Below, in pieces: positions 18,192-26,045 of a stretch of 38,197 nucleotides of DNA; within the stretch, counting starts at the first letter, position 1; every line of letters begins with the position of its first letter. A program made the position numbers and the translations under genes. The stretch is from Bryobacter sp. CoA8 C33 (GTDB taxonomy: Bacteria; Acidobacteriota; Terriglobia; Bryobacterales; Bryobacteraceae), in contig JAINDK010000027.1 in NCBI GenBank assembly GCA_019931185.1, positions 1-38,197 of the forward strand, written 5' to 3'. The notes under the pieces were generated by a model, which was not told where the DNA came from, did not search any database, and was given only the letters and a program-made list of their open reading frames with translations.

Positions 18192-19345
18192 ACCAGTACC
18201 GCCTCGAGCGCCGGGCCACCGAAAGGATTGCCTCCGGCCACCTCTGGGTGTGGCGCGAAGAACTCCGCCCTGCTCCCAGCGGAGAGGTTTGCGAAACGGC
18301 CCTGCTCAGCGATGAGCGGGGCCGTTCCCTTGGTGTCGCCCTCATTGATACCCGCTCGCCCGTCACCGCCCGCCTCATCACCCGCCGCCGTTTCCTCGAT
18401 GCCGGCTGGCTCTCCACGCGTCTGGCTGCCGCCATCGCCTGGCGCCAGCGCGTCGTGCCAACTACCGGGCAAAGCGCCTTCCGCCTCGTTCACGCCGAAG
18501 CAGACTCCCTGCCCGGCCTCATCATCGATCGCTTCGGCGATGGCTTTGCCTTGCAGCTCAACATGCGCAACTACGAGCCTTGGATCGAGACGATCACCGC
18601 CGAACTCGAACATCATTACCCAGTCCGCCTCCTGGTGGCCGACAGTGAGGGCGAAAGAAAGAGACTCACCGGCGAGGACTCTCGCACAACTTACCAACTC
18701 AACCATCTCTGGTTTGAGTCCGATTTAGTCGCGGGCCCCAAGACTGGCGCCTTTCTCGATCAGCGGGAAAACTATGCCGCCCTCGCCGGTTGGCTCGAGC
18801 GCCTCGGCATCCAAGGCCGTGGCCTCGATCTGTTCTCGAGCTCCGGCGGATTCGCCCTCCACGCCGCTCCCAGGCTCGATCACGTCGATGCGGTCGATTC
18901 CGCCGTTGGCTCGGCCGCGCGAATCCACGCCAATGCTCGCCACAATGGATTCGCCAACATACGCGCCATTGAAGTTGATGTCCGCCAGTTCCTACGCAGC
19001 AGCAATCAGGCCCGCCGCCGCTACGCCTGCGTCATCGCCGATCCTCCTGCCTTTGCCAAGCACCGCCGGCAATTACAAGAGGCTCTCCGCGCCTACTATG
19101 AACTCAACGTAAAAGCCCTCGGCGCCTTAGACACCGAGGGTCTTTTTGTCACTTGTTCCTGTTCGCAGGCAGTAAGTTCGGAAGAACTCGTCGAGGTGCT
19201 TCGCCAAGCCGCGCAGGAAACCAATCGTAACCTCACACTGCTCGAGCGCCGCGGCCAAAGTATCGATCACCGGGAAAGCGTGCTCATTCCGGAAAGCAGC
19301 TATCTCAAGTGCTTGTACTGGCTGGCCGGCCCTCGCCAAATTTAA
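18188..19345 (+). CDS. rlmI: Class I SAM-dependent rRNA methyltransferase, RlmI-type (PUA + Rossmann)
   Basis: 385 residues, the RlmI/YccW size. An N-terminal PUA-like RNA-binding part (ERIASGHLWVWREEL) precedes LPGLIIDRFGDGFALQ, the linker motif GPKTGAFLDQREN, the SAM-binding loop LDLFSSSGGFALHAA, motif IV DPPAFAK and the cysteine motif FVTCSCSQ. E. coli RlmI makes 5-methylcytosine at position 1962 of 23S rRNA; the same target is inferred, not shown. GTG start overlaps the htpX stop by 4 bases. It ends with no gap against the convergent gene on the other strand. Confidence 0.88.
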   Translation: MNQYRLERRATERIASGHLWVWREELRPAPSGEVCETALLSDERGRSLGVALIDTRSPVTARLITRRRFLDAGWLSTRLAAAIAWRQRVVPTTGQSAFRLVHAEADSLPGLIIDRFGDGFALQLNMRNYEPWIETITAELEHHYPVRLLVADSEGERKRLTGEDSRTTYQLNHLWFESDLVAGPKTGAFLDQRENYAALAGWLERLGIQGRGLDLFSSSGGFALHAAPRLDHVDAVDSAVGSAARIHANARHNGFANIRAIEVDVRQFLRSSNQARRRYACVIADPPAFAKHRRQLQEALRAYYELNVKALGALDTEGLFVTCSCSQAVSSEELVEVLRQAAQETNRNLTLLERRGQSIDHRESVLIPESSYLKCLYWLAGPRQI

Positions 19346-19618
19346 TTATTCCGATTTCTTACCCTTGCGGAAGCTGGCCCAACGCTTCTTCTGCGCGGCG
19401 GCAATGCGCTGGCGGGCTTCTTCACTCAAAACACGCTTACGGCGAGCGGGTCCCTCGGAGGCTGCGGGCGCGGCGCTAGGGGCAGCGATTTTCTTGCCAC
19501 CGAGCATCGCCCGGACCGCGGCAATCTGATCGTCAATGCGCTTACGCTGTAGTTCAAGGCCTTCCAGCGCGGCTGCAAGCAATGCCGGATCTTGTAGTGT
19601 GGGGGTGGGACGTGCCAT
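19346..19618 (-). CDS. Small basic protein of unknown function with KKRWASFRK-type tail
   Basis: 90 residues. A helical N-terminal half (ALEGLELQRKRIDDQIAAVR, possible coiled coil) is joined by an Ala/Pro linker to a basic block, LSEEARQRIAAAQKKRWASF followed by RKGKK. That block resembles the short SxEARxRIAxAQKxRWA motif found in small putative nucleic-acid-binding proteins in several phyla; DNA or RNA binding is an inference. AAGGA lies about 8 bases before the ATG. Its stop codon abuts the stop of the rlmI gene on the opposite strand with zero spacing. It follows dtd by 45 bases on the same strand. Confidence 0.75.
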   Translation of the reverse strand: MARPTPTLQDPALLAAALEGLELQRKRIDDQIAAVRAMLGGKKIAAPSAAPAASEGPARRKRVLSEEARQRIAAAQKKRWASFRKGKKSE

Positions 19619-19663
19619 TGTTAATTCCTTGGTATTTTATGTACTGCTTTATCACATAGCATA

Positions 19664-20113
19664 TCAGAATAACTTCCGCGAATCGAGAAGAATGGTTACC
19701 GGTCCCTCGTTCACTAAAGACACTTGCATGTGCGCCTGAAACTGTCCTGTCTGGATAGCAAGCTGTTTCTCCCGCAAAAGTACCACCAAACTCTCAAATA
19801 ATGTCCTCGCCAATGCGGGTAATTCCGCCGCGTCAAAGGCCGGCCGGTTTCCCTTCCTCACATCACCCATCAGTGTAAATTGACTCACGAGTAGTATCTC
19901 GCCGCCAACTTGCCCTACATTTAGGTTCATTTTGCCGGCCTCGTCGGCGAAGATCCGCAATGCGGCGATTTTTGCCGCCAGTGCCACTGCATCCGCTAGC
20001 GTATCTCCTTTGGCCACGGCCACCAGCACCAGCAGCCCCGCACCAATGCGCGCAATCGCGGCCCCCTCCACGCTCACTCCCGCCTCGCTGACCCTTTGCA
20101 CTACGGCCCTCAT
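19664..20113 (-). CDS. dtd: D-aminoacyl-tRNA deacylase
   Basis: 149 residues (family about 145). [17 protein letters not shown] at the start, the catalytic SQFTL motif ([20 protein letters not shown]) and the Gly-cisPro loop [15 protein letters not shown] are diagnostic. Dtd removes D-amino acids, and glycine from tRNA-Ala, protecting translation. Its ATG overlaps the malQ stop by 4 bases (ATGA), so it is translated from a malQ-dtd transcript. The pairing with malQ has no obvious functional logic. Confidence 0.96.
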   Translation of the reverse strand: MRAVVQRVSEAGVSVEGAAIARIGAGLLVLVAVAKGDTLADAVALAAKIAALRIFADEAGKMNLNVGQVGGEILLVSQFTLMGDVRKGNRPAFDAAELPALARTLFESLVVLLREKQLAIQTGQFQAHMQVSLVNEGPVTILLDSRKLF

Positions 20114-22152
20114 TGCATCGCCTCCTTCCAGATCCGCAGGCGGCGCGCCACGCCCGGCTCGGCAAAGAACTGCTCCAACTCAAGCGGCAACCGCTGCTGC
20201 CAGTTCGGCGCTTCACTTGTCGTGCCCGGCAGATTTTGCTGCCGCTCCTCCGCGTAAACTTCCTCGAGATTCAAGAGACGCAACCGGCAGGGCGTGGCAG
20301 CGAGAAACTTAGTCAATCCCGGGAAAAACACATCGTAATCATTGCCGTGATCCCCGACGGAAAAAGCGCGCCGCAGCATTTCCACCTCCGGCTGCCGCCC
20401 CTGCCGTGCCTGTTCGGCCGCCTCAGCCGTTAACTGCCCCGCCTCGCGCCGGCAATCGAGGTCCCGGCCCGACAACCATCCCGCCAGTGTCGGTAAATCA
20501 TGCGTTGTAAACGACGCGATCGCCCCCGCCGGATATTGCCCGGCCGGGCGAAATGCACCGTGCTCCCGCTCGAACAGAATCAGACGGTAGCTGAAGATAC
20601 GCCTCCGGCCCAGCGCTTCGCGGAAATAGGCCGGTACCGTACCCAGATCCTCGCCGATCACCAGAAAGCGTCCCCGTTGGCTCTCGAGCGCCAACAACCG
20701 CAGCAGCACTTCGAAGTGATCCCGCACATAGGCCCCCTCGCGGGCGCTGCTGCCGTCCGGGATCCAGTACAGCCGCGCCAGCCGCATCACATGATCCAGC
20801 CGAATTGCTCCGGCATGCCGCGCCGCGCACCGCACACTCTCGACAAAATAACGATACCCGTCCAGGGCATGCCGGTCTGGATGCAGGGCCGGAAAGCCCC
20901 AGTCCTGGCCATTTTCATTGAAATCATCCGGCGGCGAACCCACCCGTACACCCGCGGCGAAAAGCCCCTGATAGGCCCAATGATCCGCCCCCACCCGGTC
21001 GGTCGCCAGCGCCAGATCCTGATACAAGCCGATGCTGTAGCCAAGCGCGCGAATACGCGCTTGCGCCGCCTCTAGCTGCTGCTCGAGCCGCCATTCGACA
21101 TAGGCATAAAAGCCCAGCTTCCTCCCCTCGCGGCAGGCAAATTCCCGGCTCGCCGCCGTATGGGGCGACTGATACGCCTCGGGCCATTGCCGCCAATGCC
21201 ACAGCGTGGCGTCCCGGCCGTGCAAATGCCGGTCGAGGGCACGGTACAGGCAAAAATTCTCAAGCCAGTGCCCACGCTCCCGCTGGTATTGCTCGAGCTC
21301 ACTCTGGTCCCCGCGCAGATACTGCCGGTAGAGCAGCAGCAGAAACAAATGTTTCAGCCGGGCCACTCTTTCGTAGTCCACATACGGAGCCCCTCGCAAT
21401 CCCGACAGTATGTCCTGCACCCGCGCGGAGCCAAACAGCTTCCGTGCCGCCGCCGACTCAGCGAACTCCGGACAAGCCTCCACATCCAGATACAATTCAT
21501 TCCGCGTGAAAATACTAAGTGGCAAATACGGACTCGTGTTGTAGGGCGCCCGGTTATGAATCGCATGGAGCGGGTTCAGCGCAATGAAATCAAACCGCGC
21601 CTGCTCCCGTAGCCTTCCGGCGAATTCAACCAGATCCGTCAGATCGCCCGCTCCCCAGTTACGCGCACTGCGCAACGCCGGCAGAAAACAGTGAATCCCA
21701 TTACGCGGCCGGCTGTCCCCAGGCGTATAGCACTCCGCTGGAGCCACGATCAGCCGCCTCCGTATCTCCGCCGCCGCCGTCCGCACCGTGAGCCAGTGAT
21801 AGCCGGGCCGAAAACTTTTCGCCGCCTCCGGTTCGCTGAGGCGCAGCACACTCCCCGTGCCGTCTTCCCAGTTCAACTCAAGCGGCGTGTCTCCAGGCAA
21901 TTGCATAAGCCCAAGAAACTCGGCCACCGCGCCTCCAGCCTCGGCAAGATCTACTACCAGCGGCGCCAACAGCGGTTCTCTGGCAGACCTCGATGATTCC
22001 CCCTGTCCCTCCCCAAGCGCCTCGATCAGCGCCCGCAGCGTCGATTCTCCCACCGCCCGGCGATGCCCCCAAATCGTCTCGTAATCCGTTTCGATACCGC
22101 GGGCTGCCGCTCGCCGGGCCAGCCCGGCTTCCGTTGTTGCGCTCTCGCTCAA
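20110..22152 (-). CDS. malQ: 4-alpha-glucanotransferase (amylomaltase, GH77)
   Basis: 680 residues from a TTG start. GH77 motifs are clear: [30 protein letters not shown], the nucleophile in [17 protein letters not shown] (Asp453), the acid/base in [10 protein letters not shown] (Glu501) and [16 protein letters not shown]. It moves glucan chains between alpha-1,4-glucans, serving maltodextrin or glycogen metabolism. The frame extends to an ATG at 22185, but GGAGGAG (minus strand of 22160-22166) lies 7 bases before the TTG at 22152, which strongly favours it and leaves room for the nuoB promoter. About 150 residues precede the catalytic barrel, as in the long MalQ form. Confidence 0.93.
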   Translation of the reverse strand: MSESATTEAGLARRAAARGIETDYETIWGHRRAVGESTLRALIEALGEGQGESSRSAREPLLAPLVVDLAEAGGAVAEFLGLMQLPGDTPLELNWEDGTGSVLRLSEPEAAKSFRPGYHWLTVRTAAAEIRRRLIVAPAECYTPGDSRPRNGIHCFLPALRSARNWGAGDLTDLVEFAGRLREQARFDFIALNPLHAIHNRAPYNTSPYLPLSIFTRNELYLDVEACPEFAESAAARKLFGSARVQDILSGLRGAPYVDYERVARLKHLFLLLLYRQYLRGDQSELEQYQRERGHWLENFCLYRALDRHLHGRDATLWHWRQWPEAYQSPHTAASREFACREGRKLGFYAYVEWRLEQQLEAAQARIRALGYSIGLYQDLALATDRVGADHWAYQGLFAAGVRVGSPPDDFNENGQDWGFPALHPDRHALDGYRYFVESVRCAARHAGAIRLDHVMRLARLYWIPDGSSAREGAYVRDHFEVLLRLLALESQRGRFLVIGEDLGTVPAYFREALGRRRIFSYRLILFEREHGAFRPAGQYPAGAIASFTTHDLPTLAGWLSGRDLDCRREAGQLTAEAAEQARQGRQPEVEMLRRAFSVGDHGNDYDVFFPGLTKFLAATPCRLRLLNLEEVYAEERQQNLPGTTSEAPNWQQRLPLELEQFFAEPGVARRLRIWKEAMQ

Positions 22153-22159
22153 ATGCTTA

Positions 22160-22166
22160 CTCCTCC
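22160..22166 (-). promoter_or_regulatory. Strong ribosome-binding site that sets the malQ TTG start
   Basis: Read on the minus strand the bases are GGAGGAG, an almost perfect anti-16S match, followed after 7 bases by TTG-AGC-GAG. The upstream ATG codons at 22185 and 22173 have no such site, and the SD would lie inside the coding sequence if they were used. Confidence 0.8.
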
Positions 22167-22187
22167 AACTCATTCTAAGAAGCATGG

Positions 22188-22193
22188 GATAAT
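22188..22193 (+). promoter_or_regulatory. Candidate -10 box for leaderless nuoB transcript
   Basis: GATAAT, with TGG before it, ends 6 bases before the A of the nuoB ATG at 22200, so the predicted +1 is the start codon itself. No Shine-Dalgarno fits in the space. No convincing -35 box is found 16-18 bp upstream, so this is tentative. Confidence 0.45.
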
Positions 22194-22199
22194 GCAGGC

Positions 22200-22748
22200 A
22201 TGGAGAATCGCATCGATCTCGGCGCGGCTTCCGAGGACCTCTTCGCCCGGATTGACCAGGAATTTTCCTCCGGCGACGGAGACGGCATCATCACCACCAC
22301 CCTCGATAGCGCCATTAACTGGGCTCGCAAGAACTCCATGTGGCCCATGACCTTCGGCCTCGCCTGCTGCGCCATCGAAATGATGGCCATGAGCGCCTCC
22401 CGCTACGATGTTTCCCGCTTCGGCGCCGAAGTCTTCCGCGGCTCCCCCCGCCAATCCGACCTCATGATCATCGCCGGCCGCCTGTCCAATAAAATGGCTC
22501 CCGTCGCTCGCCAGCTCTATCAACAGATGCCCGAACCCAAATGGGTCATCTCCATGGGCGCCTGCGCCACCTCCACCGGCGTTTTCAGCAACTACGCCCT
22601 CGTGCCCGTCAATCAGGTTATCCCCGTCGATGTCTATGTCCCGGGTTGCCCTCCCCGGCCCGAGCAACTCATCTATGCACTTATGCTCCTTCAGGAAAAA
22701 ATCCAAAAAGAACAGGGTAGCCTCCTGAAAATCCTCAATCTCGCCTGA
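22200..22748 (+). CDS. nuoB: NADH-quinone oxidoreductase subunit B (orphan copy)
   Basis: 182 residues. The subunit carries the terminal N2 [4Fe-4S] cluster next to the quinone site of complex I; its ligands are seen as Cys56-Cys57 ([12 protein letters not shown]), Cys122 (MGACATSTG) and Cys150 ([11 protein letters not shown]). An N-terminal stretch of about 30 residues precedes the conserved block [20 protein letters not shown]. No other nuo gene lies beside it: malQ is divergent and flaG is downstream. It could complete a split complex I or be a spare copy. TGA is followed at once by a run of six T. Confidence 0.95.
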   Translation: MENRIDLGAASEDLFARIDQEFSSGDGDGIITTTLDSAINWARKNSMWPMTFGLACCAIEMMAMSASRYDVSRFGAEVFRGSPRQSDLMIIAGRLSNKMAPVARQLYQQMPEPKWVISMGACATSTGVFSNYALVPVNQVIPVDVYVPGCPPRPEQLIYALMLLQEKIQKEQGSLLKILNLA

Positions 22749-22878
22749 TTTTTTCTCAAGCTTCACTTTTCTAAGTCGATACGATTGATACAAGAAAAAG
22801 GTCTGAAAAGTATTCTGTTCCGGATCAGGGCAACATTCCCCAGCCCGGTTTATCAGATATTGTTTTGGCAGGTAAGCC

Positions 22879-23184
22879 ATGAAAATCGGAGAAATCTCTT
22901 CAATTCCCCAGGCCACGCTTTCCACCCAAACGGAAAACAGTGAAGCCTCTCTATTCAGCCGCCGGGAGGCCACTGACCGCCGCGAGGTCCTCGCCGCCAT
23001 CAAAGAACTGGCCCTTCCCGAGTTAACGCTTCCCAATCGCGGCATCTCCATCTCTTACGACCGTGAAACCCGGCAAAGCATCGTTCGCATTGTCGATACC
23101 GATAGCGGCGAGATCCTTCACCAGATCCCCGGTAAGGATGCCGTCGAACGAGCCCGTTACTACCGCCAAATCTCCGGCTTGTAG
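22879..23184 (+). CDS. flaG: FlaG-family flagellar protein
   Basis: 101 residues. The C-terminal half holds the FlaG/YvyC pattern: GISISYDRETRQSIVRIVDT followed by DSGEILHQIPGKDAVERARY (compare V-V-D-x-x-T-G-E-V-I-R-Q-I-P). The N-terminal 50 residues are polar and probably flexible. FlaG is thought to influence filament length. AGG 6 bases before the ATG acts as ribosome-binding site. It sits 61 bases before fliS, but fliD, which usually lies between or beside them, is absent. Confidence 0.82.
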   Translation: MKIGEISSIPQATLSTQTENSEASLFSRREATDRREVLAAIKELALPELTLPNRGISISYDRETRQSIVRIVDTDSGEILHQIPGKDAVERARYYRQISGL

Positions 23185-23245
23185 CCGCCCTCTCACGCCG
23201 CCTCTCTAAATTCCAAGTTCGCGGACGATAAGCCCCTTAACAGTC

Positions 23246-23695
23246 ATGATGCCTTACGTTAGCCCTCAAGCATACCTTGAAACCGAACAGAACTTTCAGC
23301 AACAGCGCGTCGAACAAGCCTCACCTCTTGAACTTACCTGCATTCTTTATGAAGGCGCTATCCAGGCCGTCGAACAGAGCCTTGTCTTTCTCAAGCGCGG
23401 CGAAATCCTCGCTCGGGGCCGCGCGATCGCTCGCGCTCAGGGTATTCTTGTCGAACTCAATCAAAGCCTCGATCGTGAGAAAGGCGCCGAACTGGCTTCC
23501 CGCCTCGGCCTCCTGTACGACTACATGCTCGCCAAACTCGGCGAGGCCCACCTTCAACAGTCCCCAGAGCCGCTTGAAGAGGTACTTCGCCTCCTCAAAG
23601 ATATCCTCAGCGCCTGGCAACATATCGCCCTCCAAGACCCATCCCCAAATTCCACTTTCGACCCCAACCGCAATCGAATCGATTTCGCCGTCTGA
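23246..23695 (+). CDS. fliS: Flagellin export chaperone FliS
   Basis: 149 residues (family 125-140). The four-helix bundle signature is seen: YVSPQAYLETEQNFQQQRVE, QASPLELTCILYEGAIQAVE (consensus ASPxELxxMLYDGAI), a middle helix LVELNQSLDREKGAELASRL and GLLYDYMLAKLGEAHLQQSP (consensus LYxYMxxxLxxAN). FliS caps the flagellin C-terminus before export. The start may be the ATG at 23246 or the next one at 23249; no strong ribosome-binding site separates them. The last ~20 residues are outside the family core. Confidence 0.88.
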   Translation: MMPYVSPQAYLETEQNFQQQRVEQASPLELTCILYEGAIQAVEQSLVFLKRGEILARGRAIARAQGILVELNQSLDREKGAELASRLGLLYDYMLAKLGEAHLQQSPEPLEEVLRLLKDILSAWQHIALQDPSPNSTFDPNRNRIDFAV

Positions 23696-23816
23696 GCCCT
23701 TCTCCCTCAGCCGTCTTCGATTCCACGGCCTTATAGTATCGCCATAAAACGGTTTTCATTTTTGACCCTAAGCTTTTTACTTAGCCCTGTCGATTAACCC
23801 AGGGAAGGCTAGGGAG

Positions 23817-26045
23817 ATGAATTGCCTCTATTGTGGGAAAGAACTACCGCTGGTGAAACTGCTCACCAGTGAGCAGTTCTGTTCGCTCGCCCACCACCAG
23901 GCTTACTCCAGCGAGCATGGGACTCGCCCCCAAGTGTCGCACCCCGATCAGCACACCGCCCCTCCGGCTGAGCCCCAGCATCTTGCTCTCCCTGTCTCGG
24001 CATCGGCTCAGTCCCGCCGTGTTTCTCCCAGCACTACTTCTCTTCCCCATCACAACTGGATGCCCGAGATTGAAAAGGCGGTTCTTGCCCTCGCCCAAAC
24101 TTCCCCAGCCGCACCTCCGGCCGCCTCGACAGTAGCCCCCCATCCCCCCACACCCCATCCCGCTCGCCTTTCCGTCGAGGCGGCCATGTCGGCCTTGTCG
24201 AGAAGCGCAAATGTTCTGAATGCCATCGACCCGGTACCGCACCAGCGTTTGAAGACCATTTCCCATCCCCCTCCCCTCGACTGGTCTCTTCAAATTCCCT
24301 CTGCCTCCGAGCCTCCGGTCGCCATCAGGCTCTCGCTGTCGCCGGTCCCCAGTCCCGCGAACCAACCCAGTCCCGCGAACCAACCCAGTCCCGCGAACCA
24401 ACCCAGTCGTCCGCTCCGGTCCGTCACCCTTGCCCCTCTGCCGCCTGCACCTCTTCGTCCTCCAATCTGTCTTCAAATTCAACCGCTGGCCCCTCCACCC
24501 GGTTTCTCTGAACCACAGCCCATCCAGCCCGCCGCGCCGCCCTCACTGGCCCGCATGCAACTTGACGTCGCCCCCCCCGCGTTTCCTGAGTTCGACGCGA
24601 AGCTCACGTGGAAAACGGCCCCTCGCCCCGTCCCCCCCCGCTTAAAGCAGCCAAAGGTCGGCTCTAAGCCACTTTTTGCCGCCCGCAAGCCCTGGTTTCA
24701 GCACTCCGGTTCTCTCTTGACCGGCCTGCCTCATGCCGCTGCTGTGGCGCGCCGTTTTTCCCGACCCTTCGCTGCCGTCCCACGCCCTTCCCAGCTCACG
24801 GCTTTCTCTGCGTTTCCGCTTCCCGCTTCCGCGCCTTCGCTGCCACGACAGCTCCATGACTGGGCCACTCGCACCAGCGGCAAATGTACACCTTTCACTG
24901 ACCAACTGCCGCATCCCAAAAGTTTCATCCGCCTTGCTGCCCTCGGCCCAACTCCCAATTCTCGATTCAATCAACCCGCAACGCCCACGGCTGCAATGGC
25001 CAATCTTCGCCACTCCGGCGCCGCTCTGAAAAAGCCCGCGCCGGCTGGCGCAAGACCTGTTGGCATTCGTGTCCAAACCGCTGCCGGAACCCGAAGTCCG
25101 ATTGAACAGCCCTGGCTGCTTCCGCAAAACCCGTATTTCCTGCACCCTCGTCTTACCCTTAGCCCCTTGCCTGCCCGCACCGGCCATACGGTACTTGCTG
25201 CCCTGAGTCCCTTATCCGCGCCAATTTACCGGTTGAGCTGGGAAGTGATTCGCAACAAGTGGCGGGAGGCACCGAACGATCTCCGTTGGGTGGCCCTCGC
25301 TGTCCCCCTGATTATTGGCCTGCTTTGGTTCTCCGGTTCTCCTTCGGCTCAAAACAGCGTGCGCGAAACGATTCACAAAATCAGCAGACCGGGTATGGAC
25401 GATGAATCCCTTCAGATCGTCAAGGCGAAGATCCAGCGCCGGGCCGCAATCGAATTCCATGAAGACTTTCGCCAGGGACTCGGTGACTGGAGCGGTAATG
25501 GCGACTGGTCGAAAGCCTGGCGCTATGATCAGAACGGCTTCCTCCATCCTGGGCAACTCGCTCTCTATACTCCCGCGGTTCAGCTCGAAGACTATCGATT
25601 CGAATTCCTCGGAGTAATCGAAAAAAAGGCCCTATCGTGGGTCTTTCGAGCCGCCGATCTAAATAATTACTACACGGCCCGTCTTGAGATTCGGCGTGGC
25701 GGATCACTTCCGGCTGTGGATCTGGTTCGCTGGGCCGTGATCAATGGCAAGCCCGGGCCGCGTACGTCAATTCCAATTCCATGGCAACCCCGCATGGACA
25801 CGGTGTATCGGATTGGCGTCGAGATCCGGGGTAACAATTTCGTGATTACCGTTCAAGGGCAGGTTGTTGATGTTTTCACCGACGACCGCCTGCCACGGGG
25901 CGGTGTGGGTTTCTACAGCGGCCAGGGTGAAGATGCCCGGTTGCGCTGGATGGAAATCTCTCATCAGTGCGATATGTTGGGTCGGCTCTGTGCCTACCTG
26001 GCTCCCAATAATCAATTCAATCCAAATGCGAGGACGGCGCCATGA
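23817..26045 (+). CDS. Zinc-ribbon, Pro-rich, single-TM protein with C-terminal beta-sandwich-like domain (function unknown)
   Basis: 742 residues in four parts. Residues 1-30 form a small zinc-ribbon-like knuckle (Cys3-x2-Cys6 ... Cys22-x3-His26; CLYCGKELP, FCSLAHH). Residues ~45-470 are Pro/Ala/Ser-rich and surely disordered, with a repeat (PSPANQ)3 near 178-197. A single hydrophobic segment, WVALAVPLIIGLLWFSG, spans ~490-508. The rest, from EFHEDFRQGLGDWSGNGDWS to VGFYSGQGEDARLRWMEI, looks like a LamG/DUF1080-type beta-sandwich, which would lie outside the membrane if the knuckle is cytosolic. It overlaps the following TPR gene by 4 bases (ATGA). The fold assignments are from pattern only; I do not recognise a named family. 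Confidence 0.8.
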   Translation: MNCLYCGKELPLVKLLTSEQFCSLAHHQAYSSEHGTRPQVSHPDQHTAPPAEPQHLALPVSASAQSRRVSPSTTSLPHHNWMPEIEKAVLALAQTSPAAPPAASTVAPHPPTPHPARLSVEAAMSALSRSANVLNAIDPVPHQRLKTISHPPPLDWSLQIPSASEPPVAIRLSLSPVPSPANQPSPANQPSPANQPSRPLRSVTLAPLPPAPLRPPICLQIQPLAPPPGFSEPQPIQPAAPPSLARMQLDVAPPAFPEFDAKLTWKTAPRPVPPRLKQPKVGSKPLFAARKPWFQHSGSLLTGLPHAAAVARRFSRPFAAVPRPSQLTAFSAFPLPASAPSLPRQLHDWATRTSGKCTPFTDQLPHPKSFIRLAALGPTPNSRFNQPATPTAAMANLRHSGAALKKPAPAGARPVGIRVQTAAGTRSPIEQPWLLPQNPYFLHPRLTLSPLPARTGHTVLAALSPLSAPIYRLSWEVIRNKWREAPNDLRWVALAVPLIIGLLWFSGSPSAQNSVRETIHKISRPGMDDESLQIVKAKIQRRAAIEFHEDFRQGLGDWSGNGDWSKAWRYDQNGFLHPGQLALYTPAVQLEDYRFEFLGVIEKKALSWVFRAADLNNYYTARLEIRRGGSLPAVDLVRWAVINGKPGPRTSIPIPWQPRMDTVYRIGVEIRGNNFVITVQGQVVDVFTDDRLPRGGVGFYSGQGEDARLRWMEISHQCDMLGRLCAYLAPNNQFNPNARTAP
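24348..24408 (+). repeat. 18-bp in-frame tandem repeat, about 3.4 copies
   Basis: CCCAGTCCCGCGAACCAA begins at 24348, 24366 and 24384 and a partial copy starts at 24402. The copies are identical and encode the hexapeptide PSPANQ in the disordered part of the zinc-ribbon protein. Exact DNA identity, including third positions, implies recent slippage. Confidence 0.95.
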
